This document shows, one piece after another, positions 1-12,600 of a stretch of 64,000 nt of DNA. The position numbers were made by a program, and so were the translations under genes. Numbering within the stretch: position 1 is the first letter of the stretch; each line of letters opens with the position of its first letter. Under the pieces are notes generated by a model. It had not been told where the DNA came from, ran no database searches, and saw only the letters and a program-made list of their open reading frames with translations. The stretch covers positions 65,831,187 through 65,895,186 of the forward strand of contig CM048839.1 of assembly GCA_026545765.1 (NCBI GenBank), read 5' to 3'. The DNA comes from Plantago major (Eukaryota > Streptophyta > Magnoliopsida > Lamiales > Plantaginaceae).

Positions 1-2
1 AC

Positions 3-2837
3 TTTCAATCTGCCCTCTCTGGAGATGTCTCTTTGTCTGACCTCTCTTCTGCCTCACCTTTCGTACCTCACTTGGTCAATTCAGAGATGAATGTCTATCT
101 TAAAACCCTTCCTACCCCTGAAGAGGTTAAAACTGCAGTGTTTGACCTCAACAAAGAAGCTGCAGCTGGACCTGATGGGTTCACAGCTCTCTTCTATCAA
201 TCTTGCTGGGACATAATCAAATCTGACTTGATAGAAGTTGTCCATAGTTTCTATCAGGGAGAACCCATTCCCTTGAGCTTCACCTATACCAACATTGCCC
301 TAATCCCCAAGAATGAGCACCCGTCTTCTTGGAGTAAGTACAGACCAGTCAGTCTGTGTAATAACTCCATCAAAATCATTACTAAAGTGATGAATGACAA
401 GCTTGCTTCTCTCCTTCCTGGTCTTATTTCTGCCAACCAGAGTGGTTTTGTTAAGGGTAGGGCCATAGCTGACAACATCCTCCTAACTCAGGAGCTAGTC
501 CATTTTCTAGATGTCAAGACTAGAAGTTCTAACCTTGTGCTCAAATTAGACATGATGAAAGCCTATGATAGGATAGAATGGTCTTTTCTAGATTACATAC
601 TGACTCAATTTGGCTTCTCTAGTGAGTGGAGAGAGCTAGTTTTGAGAACCCTGAATAATTGTCATTACAGTTACTTGCTTAATGGAGAGGCTTGTGGTTT
701 TATTAAAGCCACTAGAGGGTTGAGGCAAGGGGACCCCCTATCCCCAGCCCTTTTCATTCTGGCTAGTGAATATCTCACTAGAGGAATCAACTCCTTGTTT
801 GAAGCTAACCCTGCCATGTACTTTGATACAAAGGGAGGGCACAGAATAACACATCTAGCCTATGCAGATGATTGCATCATTTTCTGCAAAGCTAGCAAAT
901 CTTCTTTGCAAAAACTTCAATGTTTTCTCAATCATTATGAGAATCTCTCTGGGCAAAAGATTAATATTTCCAAAAGTCAAGCCTTTGCTGGTAAGAGGGA
1001 AAATGTGTCTCTTATTCAATCTGAACTTGGGATTATCCCTTCTGCCCTCCCTTTCACCTATCTTGGAGTTCCTATCTTCAGGGGAAGAAAAAGAATCTGC
1101 CTTTTTAATCCCTTGATTGATAAGATCAGAAAAAAGCTTTCTGGATGGAACTTACATTTCATCTCACAGGGTGGCAGGCTCACTATGATCAAGCATGTGT
1201 TTGCTCCATCCTCCATTCTCTATCTGGATGAAGATAGAGGCTATCTTTGCTTCCTTTTTCTGGGGGTCTAGGGATTCTGGGAAAAAGATCCACTGGTCTC
1301 AATGGAGAAAACTGTGTCATCCTGTACTGGGGGGGGGGGGGGGCTAGGGATAAGAAGACTCACCAGGAAACATCCCTCTCTTTGTACTCATTCTAATGCT
1401 GCCTCTCAAACCTGGAAAAGGCTACTAGCTATTCAATCTGAGGCTCATGAAAATTGTTTTTAGATTGTGGGAAAAGGGGACCTTGTGTCTTTTTGGTGGG
1501 ATAATTGGTCAGGTCTTGGACCCCTTCACTCTCTTGCCCTATCTCCACCTGCTCCTACTTCTGGTCCTTTGGTAAAGGACTACTGGGAGAATGGTGCTTG
1601 GAACTGGGCTCTCCTTTGTGAGGTCCTTCCTAGTTGGATTGCTGTCCAACTGCTTGAAATTCCTATCAATCCTCTCAGGAATGATTTTCTCTTATGGAAG
1701 CCTTCTTCAACGGGGATCTTCTCTGTAAAAAGTGTCTGGCATCTTGTTAGGGCTTCTCAAGCTAACACTCCTAGCCTTGCTTCTTTCTGGAACTCCAGAA
1801 TCCCCCCTAAGATCTCAATCTTTTGCTAGAAAGCCTCTCTAGGGTGGATTCCAGTGGAAGTGAGATTACAGACCAAAGGGATTACCCTTGCCTCTAAGTG
1901 TCAATGTTGCAATCAGGTGGAAAGCCTAGAGCATGTCCTTCTCTATAATCCTGAGGCTCTTAAGGTTTGGAACTGGTTTTCCAGATCCTTCAATGTAACT
2001 CAGTCCCACTCCCATACAACATTCTCTAGAATCAAAGCCTGGAAAATCTCTGCCCCTATTTCTCCTATCTCAACTAGAGGTCATGTGAGAATTCTGGTGC
2101 CATTGCTCATCTGTTGGCATCTCTGGCTTGGTAGGAATGATGCAAAGTATAATAGAAAAGTTTTTAATGCAGGAAGGATCATTTTTCAGATTATGTCCTT
2201 TTTAAAACTGTCTGGGGAAGCCAAAGCTTATGATAAGAGTTATTGGGCAGGAGATATGGACTTAGCTATGGGCTGGCAGATGGTTCTTTTGCCTACATTT
2301 CCTGTCAGAACTAGGATAGTTCAATGGAGTAAACCTCCAACTGGTAGAGTAAAGTTGAATACAGATGGTGCTTGTAATCAGACCTCTCTTAGAGCTGCTG
2401 CAGGTGGTGTAATAAGGAACTCCGAAGGAAGAATGATCTCAGCTTTCTTTCATTACCTTGGAAATCTCTCAGCTTTACAGGCAGAACTACAAGCAATATT
2501 GAAGGGACTGCAACTCTGCAAGAAACTTGGTTTGGACTACATCTTGGTGGAATCTGACTCCATGACTGCTGTGACTCTTATTAAAAGGAGTATGACTATT
2601 TGCAACTGGAAAAATGCCCTTGTTGTACTCAAAATCCAAAAGCTAAGTGTTGAGCTGCATGCTTCTCTCAGTCACAGCTACAGGGAAGGTAATTCAGTAG
2701 CTGATCTCCTAGCTACTGAGGCTGTAAGAACTGGTGGCTCTGGTACCTATACCCTTGAGAATTGTCCAATTACCATAAGAAAGCATCTATACCAAGATAG
2801 AGTTGGACCTCCTTTCATTAGACAAGATAATGGTTGA
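3..2837 (+). pseudogene. LINE A ORF2, C-terminal part: reverse transcriptase, zinc-binding region, RNase H
   Basis: This would copy LINE RNA into DNA at a nicked chromosomal target. One frame is open from the window edge to a stop at 1269-1271. It shows the RT core: AAAGPDGF near 165, LALIPKN-type block near 295, KAYDRIEW near 560, GDPLSP near 730 and the catalytic YADD near 860. The same frame resumes at 1467 (FWWDNWS) and 1854 (CQCCN zinc-type motif, then RNase H with NTDGAC, ESDS and AELQ). Stops at 1271, before 1467 and at 1829 break it. A pair of frameshifts lies between about 1220 and 1345, the second at a run of 15 G at 1329-1343 whose length sets the downstream frame. It is a dead copy. 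The RNase H tail is typical of plant L1s. Confidence 0.88.
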
Positions 2838-3661
2838 TTTGAATTCTAATGTTTTATGCAGTTGCACTAACTCTCTGACTGCAGGTTCACATGGGAGTTT
2901 GGTATGGTATCAACACAGTAACTGGGAGAAAATTCAGGTTGTGAAAGCCAAGGACATTGCCAGAAGGAATCAATATCTGCTTTAATGGACTTCAGGGTTT
3001 TTCTAACCTCTAACAGCTTCTGTAGCTCTGCTGTTTTGGTTTTTTCTAACAACCCCACCCCTGTTGATTTTCTTTGCAGCTTAAATCTTCTCTTAAGATT
3101 TCTGAATCAGAACTATGTTGTGTTTGGGTACTCAGTTTGTGTGGAATGGTGTTGGGGAGTTACAACCCTCTTTTGGCAGAATCCTGTTTATCTTGCTTTG
3201 TTGGTGTTCCTCTTCTCTTGTACTCAGCTAGTTAGGACTGTGCAGGTCTTGTGTCTCATAGATGAACATGTGTTAGGACCTTTCTTTTGGAAGAGATACA
3301 TGGTTAGGGGTAGTCGATGATGTTGGAGCTATTTCTTAGCTTTGTCTCTAGTATCCTACTCTCGTACTTTAACTGTAAAAAATCTTTGTATTTCATGGGT
3401 ACATATATACCCCCACGAATCATCTTTTGGTTGTATATATTTAGAGATCTCTAGTAATAGGATATTTAACGTTGCCATTGGGGAAAATAACGGATCCAAT
3501 TAGTGGTTGTATCTCCCCCCCCTTTGGTCTTGGTTCTGGATCCTCGGATCAATACACGTTAACTCCTGGCTCGACTTCTTAAAAGTCGTGACATACTGGA
3601 CGATGGGGTAACCAAGATTACGACGTTAACTATCGTATTATTAGTATTTCTCGTCTTTATT
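2838..3661 (+). other. LINE A 3' untranslated region
   Basis: A T-rich, non-coding stretch between the RNase H stop and the A-tail. Short open frames at 2985-3320 and elsewhere look accidental. A pyrimidine-rich block and a C-run lie near 3513-3521. It has no clear similarity to the longer 3' UTR of LINE B apart from the shared TTTATT just before the A-tail. A different element could lie in the last 250 bp; I see no boundary. Confidence 0.55.
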
Positions 3662-3671
3662 AAAAAAAAAA

Positions 3672-6600
3672 TCCTTTTGTGTTTTGTTTAACTCTCAAGT
3701 AGAGTTCTTCGTTCGTTATTTTATTACTCCTCTTGTGTGTTATTTAAATCTCAAAATTGACTTCTCCGTTTGTAATTATCACACTTCTTTATTGTTTTGT
3801 TTAATTCTAGACTAGAATTTTACATTTGTTGTTTAACCCACTCATTATGTGTGTGGTTTAACACTCAAGTAGAGTTCTTCGTTTGTTATACTCTTACTCC
3901 TTCTGTGCATTGTTTAAATCTCGAATAGACTTCTTCGTTTGACATTATACCACTCCTTTAGTGTGTTGTTTAACTCTCAAGTAGAGGTATTTGTTTGTTG
4001 TTCATCCGTCTCAAAAGTGTCTCGTCTTTATCTCTCAAGTAGAGTTGTTGGTTTGTTGTTTATCCAACTCCTTTTGTGTTTGTTTTGACTCTCAAGTAGA
4101 GTTCTTCGTTCGTTATTTTATTACTCCTCTTGTGTGTTGTTTAAATCTCAAAATTGACTTCTCCGTTTGTAATTATCACACTTCTTTATTGTTTTGTTTA
4201 ACTCTAGACTAGAATACATTTGTTGTTTAACCCACTCATTATATGTGTGGTTAACACTCAAGTAGACTTCTTCGTTTGTTATACTCTTACTCCTTCTGTG
4301 CATTGTTTAAATCTCGAATAGACTTCTTTGTTTGACATTATCCCACTCCTTTAGTGTGTTGTTTAACTCTCAAGTAGAGTTATTCGTTTGTTGTTCATCC
4401 CTCTCCAATTTGTCTTGTTTTTATCGCTCAAATAGAGTGGTTCGTTTTGTTGTTTATTCAATTCCTTTATTGTTTTGTTTAACTCTCAAATAGAGTTCTT
4501 CGTTCGTTATTTTATTACTCCTCTTGTGTGTTGTTTAAATCTCAAAATTGACTTCTCCGTTTGTAATTATCTCACTTCTTAATTGTTTTGTTCAACTCTA
4601 GAATAGAATTTTACATTTGTTGTTTAACCCACTCATTATGTGTGTGGTTTAACACTCAAGTAGAGTTCTTCATTTGTTATACTCTTACTCCTTCTGTGCA
4701 TTGTTTAAATCTCTAATAAACTTTTTCGTTTGACATTATCCCACTCCTTTAGTGTGTTGTTTAACTCTCAAGTAGAGTTATTCGTTTGTTGTTCATCCCT
4801 CTCCAAAGTTTCTTATTTTTATCTCTCCAGTAGAGTTGTTGGTTTGTTGTTTATTCAACTCCTTTGTGTTTTGTTTAACTCTCAAGTAGAGTTATTCGTT
4901 CGTTATTTTATTACTCCTCTTGTGTGTTATTTAAATCTCAAATTGACTTCACCGTTTGTAATTATCACACTTCTTTATCGTTTTGTTTAACTCTAGACTA
5001 GAATTTTACATTTGTTGTTTAACCCACTCATTATGTGTGTGGTTTAACATTCAAGTAGAATTCTTCGTTTGTTATACTCTTACTCCTTCTATGCATTGTT
5101 TAAATGTCTAATAAACTTCTTCGTTTGACATTATCCCACTCCTTTAGTGTGTTGTTTAACTCTCAAGTAGAGGTATTCGTTTGTTGTTCATCCCTCTCAA
5201 AAGTGTCTTGTCTCTATCTCTCAAGTAGAGTTGTTGGTTTGTTGTTTATTCAACTCCTTTTTGAGTTTTGTTTAACTCTCATGTAGAGTTCTTCGTTCGT
5301 TATTTTATTACTCCTCTTGTGTGTTGTTTAAATCTCAAATTGACTTCTCCGTTTGTAATTATCTCACTTCATTATTGTTTTGTTTAACTCTAGACTAGAA
5401 TTTTACATTTGTTGTTTAAACACTCATTATGTGTGTGGTTTAACATTCAAATAGAGTTCTTCGTTTGTTATACTCTTACTCCTTCTATGCATTGTTTAAA
5501 TGTCTAATAAACTTCTTCGTTTGACATTATCCCACTCCTTTAGTGTGTTGTTTAACTCTCAAGTAGAGGTATTCGTTTGTTGTTCATCCCTCTCCAATGT
5601 GTCTTGTTTTTATCTCTCCAGTAGAGTTGTTGGTTTGTTGTTTATTCAACTCCTTTTTGTGTTTTGTTTAACTCTCATGTAGAGTTCTTCGTTCGTTATT
5701 TTATTACTCCTCTTGTGTGTTGTTTAAATCTCAAATTGACTTCTCCGTTTGTAATTATCTCACTTCTTTATTGTTTTGTTTAACTCTAGACTAGAATTTT
5801 ACATTTGTTGTTTAACCCACTCATTATGTGTGTGGTTTAACACTCAAGTAGAGTTCTTCGTTTGTTATACTCTTACTCCTTCTGTGCATTGTTAAAATCT
5901 CGAATAGACTTCTTCGTTTGACATTATCCCACTCCTTTAGTGTGTTGTTTAACTCTCAAGTAGAGGTATTCGTTTGTTGTTCATCCCTCTCCAATTTGTC
6001 TTGTTTTTATCTCTCCAGTAGAGTTGTTTGTTTGTTGTTTCTTCAACTCCTTTTTGTGTTTTGTTTAACTCTCATGTAGAGTTCTTCGTTCGTTATTTTA
6101 TTACTCCTCTTGTGTGTTGTTTAAATCTCAAATTGACTTCTCCGTTTGTAATTATCTCACTTTTTTATTGTTTTGTTTAACTCTAGACTAGAATTTTACA
6201 TTTGTTGTTTAACCCACTCATTATGTGTGTGGTTTAACATTCAAATAGAGTTCTTCGTTTGTTATACTCTTACTCCTTCTATGCATTGTTTAAATGTCTA
6301 ATAAACTTCTTCATTTGACATTATCCCACTCCTTTAGTGTGTTGTTTAACTCTCAAGTAGAGGTATTCGTTTGTTGTTCATCCCTCTCCAATGTGTCATG
6401 TTTTTATCTCTCCAGTAGAGTTGTTGGTTTGTTGTTTATTCAACTCCTTTTTGTGTTTTGTTTAACTCTCATGTAGAGTTCTTCGTTCGTTATTTTATTA
6501 CTCCTCTTGTGTGTTGTTTAAATCTCAAATTGACATCACCGTTTGTAATTATCACACTTCTTTATTGTTTTGTTTAACTCTGGACTAGTATTTTACATTT

Positions 6601-9600
6601 GTTGTTTAACCCACTCATTATGTGTGTGGTTTAACATTCAAGTAGAGTTCTTCGTTTGTTATACTCTTACTCCTTCTATGCATTGTTTAAATGTCTAATA
6701 AACTTCTTCGTTTGACATTATCCCACTCCTTTAGTGTGTTGTTTAACTCTCAAGTAGAGGTATTCGCTTGTTGTTCATCCCTCTCCAATGTGTCATGTTT
6801 TATCTCTCCAAGTAGAGTTGTTGGTTTGTTGTTTATTCAACTCCTTTTTGTGTTTTGTTTAACTCTCATGTAGAGTTCTTCGTTCGTTATTTTATTACTC
6901 CTCTTGTGTGTTGTTTAAATCTCAAATTGACATCACCGTTTGTAATTATCACACTTCTTTATTGTTTTGTTTAACTTTGGACTAGTATTTTACATTTGTT
7001 GTTTAACCCACTCATTATGTGTGTGGTTTAACATTCAAGTAGAGTTCTTCGTTTGTTATACTCTTACTCCTTCTATGCATTGTTTAAATGTCTAATAAAC
7101 TTCTTCGTTTGACATTATCCCACTCCTTTAGTGTTTAGTGTGTTGTTTAACTCTCAAGTAGAGGTATTCGTTTGTTGTTCATCTCTCTCCAATATGTCTT
7201 GTTTTTATCTCTCCAGTAGAGTTGTTGGTTTGTTGTTTATTCAACTCCTTTTTGTGTTTTGTTTAACTCTCATGTAGAGTTCTTCGTTCGTTATTTTATT
7301 ACTCCTCTTGTGTGTTGTTTAAATCTCAAATTGACTTCTCCGGTTGTAATTATCTCACTTCTTTATTGTTTTGTTTAACTCTAGACTAGAATTTTACATT
7401 TGTTGTTTAACCCAGTCATTATGTGTGTGGTTTAACACTCAAGTAGAGTTCTTCGTTTATTATACTCTTACTCCTTCTGTGCATTGTTTAAATCTCGAAT
7501 AGATTTCTTCGTTTGACATTATCCCACTCCTTTAGTGTGTTGTTTAACTCTCAAGTACAGGTATTCGTTTGTTGTTCATCCCTCTCAAAACTGTCTTGTC
7601 TTTATCTCTCAAGTAGAGTTGTTGGTTTGTTGTTTATCCAACTCCTTTTGTGTTTGTTTTGACTCTCAAGTAGAGTTCTTCGTTCGTTATTTTATTACTC
7701 CTCTTGTGTGTTGTTTAAATCTCAAAATTGACTTCTCCGTTTATAATTATCACACTTCTTTATTGTTTTGTTTAACTCTAGACTAGAATTTTACATTTGT
7801 TGTTTAACCCACTCATTATATGTGTGGTTATCACTCAAGTAGACTTCTTCGTTTGTTATACTCTTACTCCTTCTGTGCATTGTTTAAATCTCGAATAGAC
7901 TTCTTTGTTTGACCTTATCCCACTCCTTTAGTGTGTTGTTTAACTCTCAAGTAGAGTTATTCGTTTGTTGTTCATCCCTCTCCAAAGTGTGTTGTTTATA
8001 TCGCTCAAATAGAGTGGTTCGTTTTGTTGTTTATTCAACTCCTTTTTGTGTTTTGTTTAACTCTCATGTAGAGTTCTTCGTTCGTTATTTTATTACTCCT
8101 CTTGTGTGTTGTTTAAATCTCAAATTGACTTCACCGTTTGTAATTATCACACTTCTTTATTGTTTTGTTTAACTCTGGACTAGAATTTTACATTTGTTGT
8201 TTCACCCACTCATTATGTGTGTGGTTTAACATTCAAGTAGAGTTCTTCGTTTGTTATACTCTTACTCCTTCTATGCATTGTTTAAATTTCTAATAAACTT
8301 CTTCGTTTGACATTATCCCACTCCTTTAGTGTGTTGTTTAACTCTCAAGTAGAGGTATTCGTTTGTTGCACATCCCTCTCCAATGTGTCTTGTTTTTATC
8401 TCTCGAGTAGAGTTGTTGGTTTGTTGTTTATTCAACTCCTTTTTGTGTTTTGTTTAACTCTCATGTAGAGTTCTTCGTTCGTTATTTTATTACTCCTCTT
8501 GTGTGTTGTTTAAATCTCAAATTGACATCACCGTTTGTAATTATCACACTTCTTTATTGTTTTGTTTAACTCTGGACTAGTATTTTACATTTGTTGTTTA
8601 ACCCACTCATTATGTGTGTGGTTTAACATTCAAGTAGAGTTCTTCGTTTGTTATACTCTTACTCCTTCTATGCATTGTTTAAATGTCTAATAAACTTCTT
8701 CGTTTGACATTATCCCACTCCTTTAGTGTGTTGTTTAACTCTCAAGTAGAGGTATTCGTTTGTTGTTCATCCCTCTCCAATGTGTCATGTTTTTATCTCT
8801 CCAGTAGAGTTGTTGGTTTGTTGTTTATTCAACTCCTTTTTGTGTTTTGTTTAACTCTCATGTAGAGTTCTTCGTTCGTTATTTTATTACTCCTCTTGTG
8901 TGTTGTTTAAATCTCAAATTGACATCACCGTTTGTAATTATCACACTTCTTTATTGTTTTGTTTAACTTTGGACTAGTATTTTACATTTGTTGTTTAACC
9001 CACTCATTATGTGTGTGGTTTAACATTCAAGTAGAGTTCTTCGTTTGTTATACTCTTACTCCTTCTATGCATTGTTTAAATGTCTAATAAACTTCTTCGT
9101 TTGACATTATCCCACTCCTTTAGTGTGTTGTTTAACTCTCAAGTAGAGGTATTCGTTTGTTGTTCATCTCTCTCCAATATGTCTTGTTTTTATCTCTCCA
9201 GTAGAGTTGTTGGTTTGTTGTTTATTCAACTCCTTTTTGTGTTTTGTTTAACTCTCATGTAGAGTTCTTCGTTCGTTATTTTATTACTCCTCTTGTGTGT
9301 TGTTTAAATCTCAAATTGACTTCTCCGGTTGTAATTATCTCACTTCTTTATTGTTTTGTTTAACTCTAGACTAGAATTTTACATTTGTTGTTTAACCCAG
9401 TCATTATGTGTGTGGTTTAACACTCAAGTAGAGTTCTTCGTTTATTATACTCTTACTCCTTCTGTGCATTGTTTAAATCTCGAATAGATTTCTTCGTTTG
9501 ACATTATCCCACTCCTTTAGTGTGTTGTTTAACTCTCAAGTACAGGTATTCGTTTGTTGTTCATCCCTCTCAAAACTGTCTTGTCTTTATCTCTCAAGTA

Positions 9601-12600
9601 GAGTTGTTGGTTTGTTGTTTATCCAACTCCTTTTGTGTTTGTTTTGACTCTCAAGTAGAGTTCTTCGTTCGTTATTTTATTACTCCTCTTGTGTGTTGTT
9701 TAAATCTCAAAATTGACTTCTCCGTTTATAATTATCACACTTCTTTATTGTTTTGTTTAACTCTAGACTAGAATTTTACATTTGTTGTTTAACCCACTCA
9801 TTATGTGTGTGGTTTAACATTCAAGTAGAGTTCTTCGTTTGTTATACTCTTACTCCTTCTATGCATTGTTTAAATGTCTAATAAACTTCTTCGTTTGACA
9901 TTATCCCACTCCTTTAGTGTGTTGTTTAACTCTCAAGTAGAGGTATTCGTTTGTTGTTCATCCCTCTCCAATGTGTCATGTTTTTATCTCTCCAGTAGAG
10001 TTGTTGGTTTGTTGTTTATTCAACTCCTTTTTGTGTTTTGTTTAACTCTCATGTAGAGTTCTTCGTTCGTTATTTTATTACTCCTCTTGTGTGTTGTTTA
10101 AATCTCAAATTGACATCACCGTTTGTAATTATCACACTTCTTTATTGTTTTGTTTAACTCTGGACTAGTATTTTACATTTGTTGTTTAACCCACTCATTA
10201 TGTGTGTGGTTTAACATTCAAGTAGAGTTCTTCGTTTGTTATACTCTTACTCCTTCTGTGCATTGTTTAAATCTCGAATAGATTTCTTCGTTTGACATTA
10301 TCCCACTCCTTTAGTGTGTTGTTTAACTCTCAAGTACAGGTATTCGTTTGTTGTTCATCCCTCTCAAAACTGTCTTGTCTTTATCTCTCAAGTAGAGTTG
10401 TTGGTTTGTTGTTTATCCAACTCCTTTTGTGTTTGTTTTGACTCTCAAGTAGAGTTCTTCGTTCGTTATTTTATTACTCCTCTTGTGTGTTGTTTAAATC
10501 TCAAAATTGACTTCTCCGTTTATAATTATCACACTTCTTTATTGTTTTGTTTAACTCTAGACTAGAATTTTACATTTGTTGTTTAACCCACTCATTATGT
10601 GTGTGGTTTAACATTCAAGTAGAGTTCTTCGTTTGTTATACTCTTACTCCTTCTATGCATTGTTTAAATGTCTAATAAACTTCTTCGTTTGACATTATCC
10701 CACTCCTTTAGTGTGTTGTTTAACTCTCAAGTAGAGGTATTCGTTTGTTGTTCATCCCTCTCCAATGTGTCATGTTTTTATCTCTCCAGTAGAGTTGTTG
10801 GTTTGTTGTTTATTCAACTCCTTTTTGTGTTTTGTTTAACTCTCATGTAGAGTTCTTCGTTCGTTATTTTATTACTCCTCTTGTGTGTTGTTTAAATCTC
10901 AAATTGACATCACCGTTTGTAATTATCACACTTCTTTATTGTTTTGTTTAACTCTGGACTAGTATTTTACATTTGTTGTTTAACCCACTCATTATGTGTG
11001 TGGTTTAACATTCAAGTAGAGTTCTTCGTTTGTTATACTCTTACTCCTTCTATGCATTGTTTAAATGTCTAATAAACTTCTTCGTTTGACATTATCCCAC
11101 TCCTTTAGTGTGTTGTTTAACTCTCAAGTAGAGGTATTCGTTTGTTGTTCATCCCTCTCCAATGTGTCATGTTTTTATCTCTCCAGTAGAGTTGTTGGTT
11201 TGTTGTTTATTCAACTCCTTTTTGTGTTTTGTTTAACTCTCATGTAGAGTTCTTCGTTCGTTATTTTATTACTCCTCTTGTGTGTTGTTTAAATCTCAAA
11301 TTGACATCACCGTTTGTAATTATCACACTTCTTTATTGTTTTGTTTAACTTTGGACTAGTATTTTACATTTGTTGTTTAACCCACTCATTATGTGTGTGG
11401 TTTAACATTCAAGTAGAGTTCTTCGTTTGTTATACTCTTACTCCTTCTATGCATTGTTTAAATGTCTAATAAACTTCTTCGTTTGACATTATCCCACTCC
11501 TTTAGTGTGTTGTTTAACTCTCAAGTAGAGGTATTCGTTTGTTGTTCATCTCTCTCCAATATGTCTTGTTTTTATCTCTCCAGTAGAGTTGTTGGTTTGT
11601 TGTTTATTCAACTCCTTTTTGTGTTTTGTTTAACTCTCATGTAGAGTTCTTCGTTCGTTATTTTATTACTCCTCTTGTGTGTTGTTTAAATCTCAAATTG
11701 ACTTCTCCGGTTGTAATTATCTCACTTCTTTATTGTTTTGTTTAACTCTAGACTAGAATTTTACATTTGTTGTTATGTGTGTGGTTTAACACTCAAGTAG
11801 AGTTCGTCGTTTGTTATATTCTTACTCCTTCTATGCATTGTTTAAATCTCGAATAGACTTTTTCGTTTGACATTATCCCTCTCCTTTAGTGTGTTGTTTA
11901 ACTCTCAAGTAGAGTTATTCGTTTGTTGTTCATCCCTCTCCAAAGTGTCTTGTTTTTTATCTCTCAAGTAGAGTTGTTGGTTTGTTGTTTATTCAACTCC
12001 TTTTGTGTTTTGTTTAACTGTCAAGTAGAGTTCTTCGTTCGTTATTTTATTACTCCTCTTGTGTGTTGTTTAAATCTCAAAATTGACTTCTCCGTTTGTA
12101 ATTATCACACTTCTTTATTGTTTTGTTTAATTCTAGACTAGAATTTTACATTTGTTGTTTAACCCACTCATTATGTGTGTGGTTTAACACTCAAGTAGAG
12201 TTCTTCGTTTGTTATACTCTTACTCCTTCTGTGCATTGTTTAAATCTCGAATAGACTTCTTCGTTTGACATTATTCCACTCCTTTAGTGTGTTGTTTAAC
12301 TCTCAAGTAGAGTTATTCGTTTGTTGTTCATCCCTCTCCAAAGTGTGTTGTTTATATCGCTCAAATAGAGTTGTTCGTTTTATTGTTTATTCAATTCCTT
12401 TTGTGTTTTGTTTACCCCTCAAAGAGAGTTTTTCGTTCGTTATTTTATTACTCCTCTTGTGTGTTGTTTAAATCTCAGATTGTCTTCTCCGTTTGTAATT
12501 ATCACACTCCTTTATTGTGTTGTTTAACTCTCGTGTAGAATTTTACATTTGTTGTTTAACCTATTCATTATGTGTGTGGTTTAACACTCAAGTAGAGTTC

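Larger units (their letters stand above)
1..3671 (+). mobile_element. LINE A: L1-type non-LTR retrotransposon, cut by window start
   Basis: A non-LTR retrotransposon runs in from the left edge. It holds the reverse transcriptase, a zinc-binding RT-associated region and a C-terminal RNase H, followed by about 830 bp of untranslated sequence. It ends in a run of 10 A at 3662-3671, preceded by TTTATT, and the very next bases (from 3672) are satellite sequence. The A-tail flush against another repeat is the usual mark of target-primed reverse transcription. The endonuclease and ORF1 lie outside the window. It is the same plant L1 group as LINE B at 13872-20240, judged by shared RT and RNase H motifs. 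The exact 3' end is inferred from the A-run; no target-site duplication can be checked. Confidence 0.85.
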
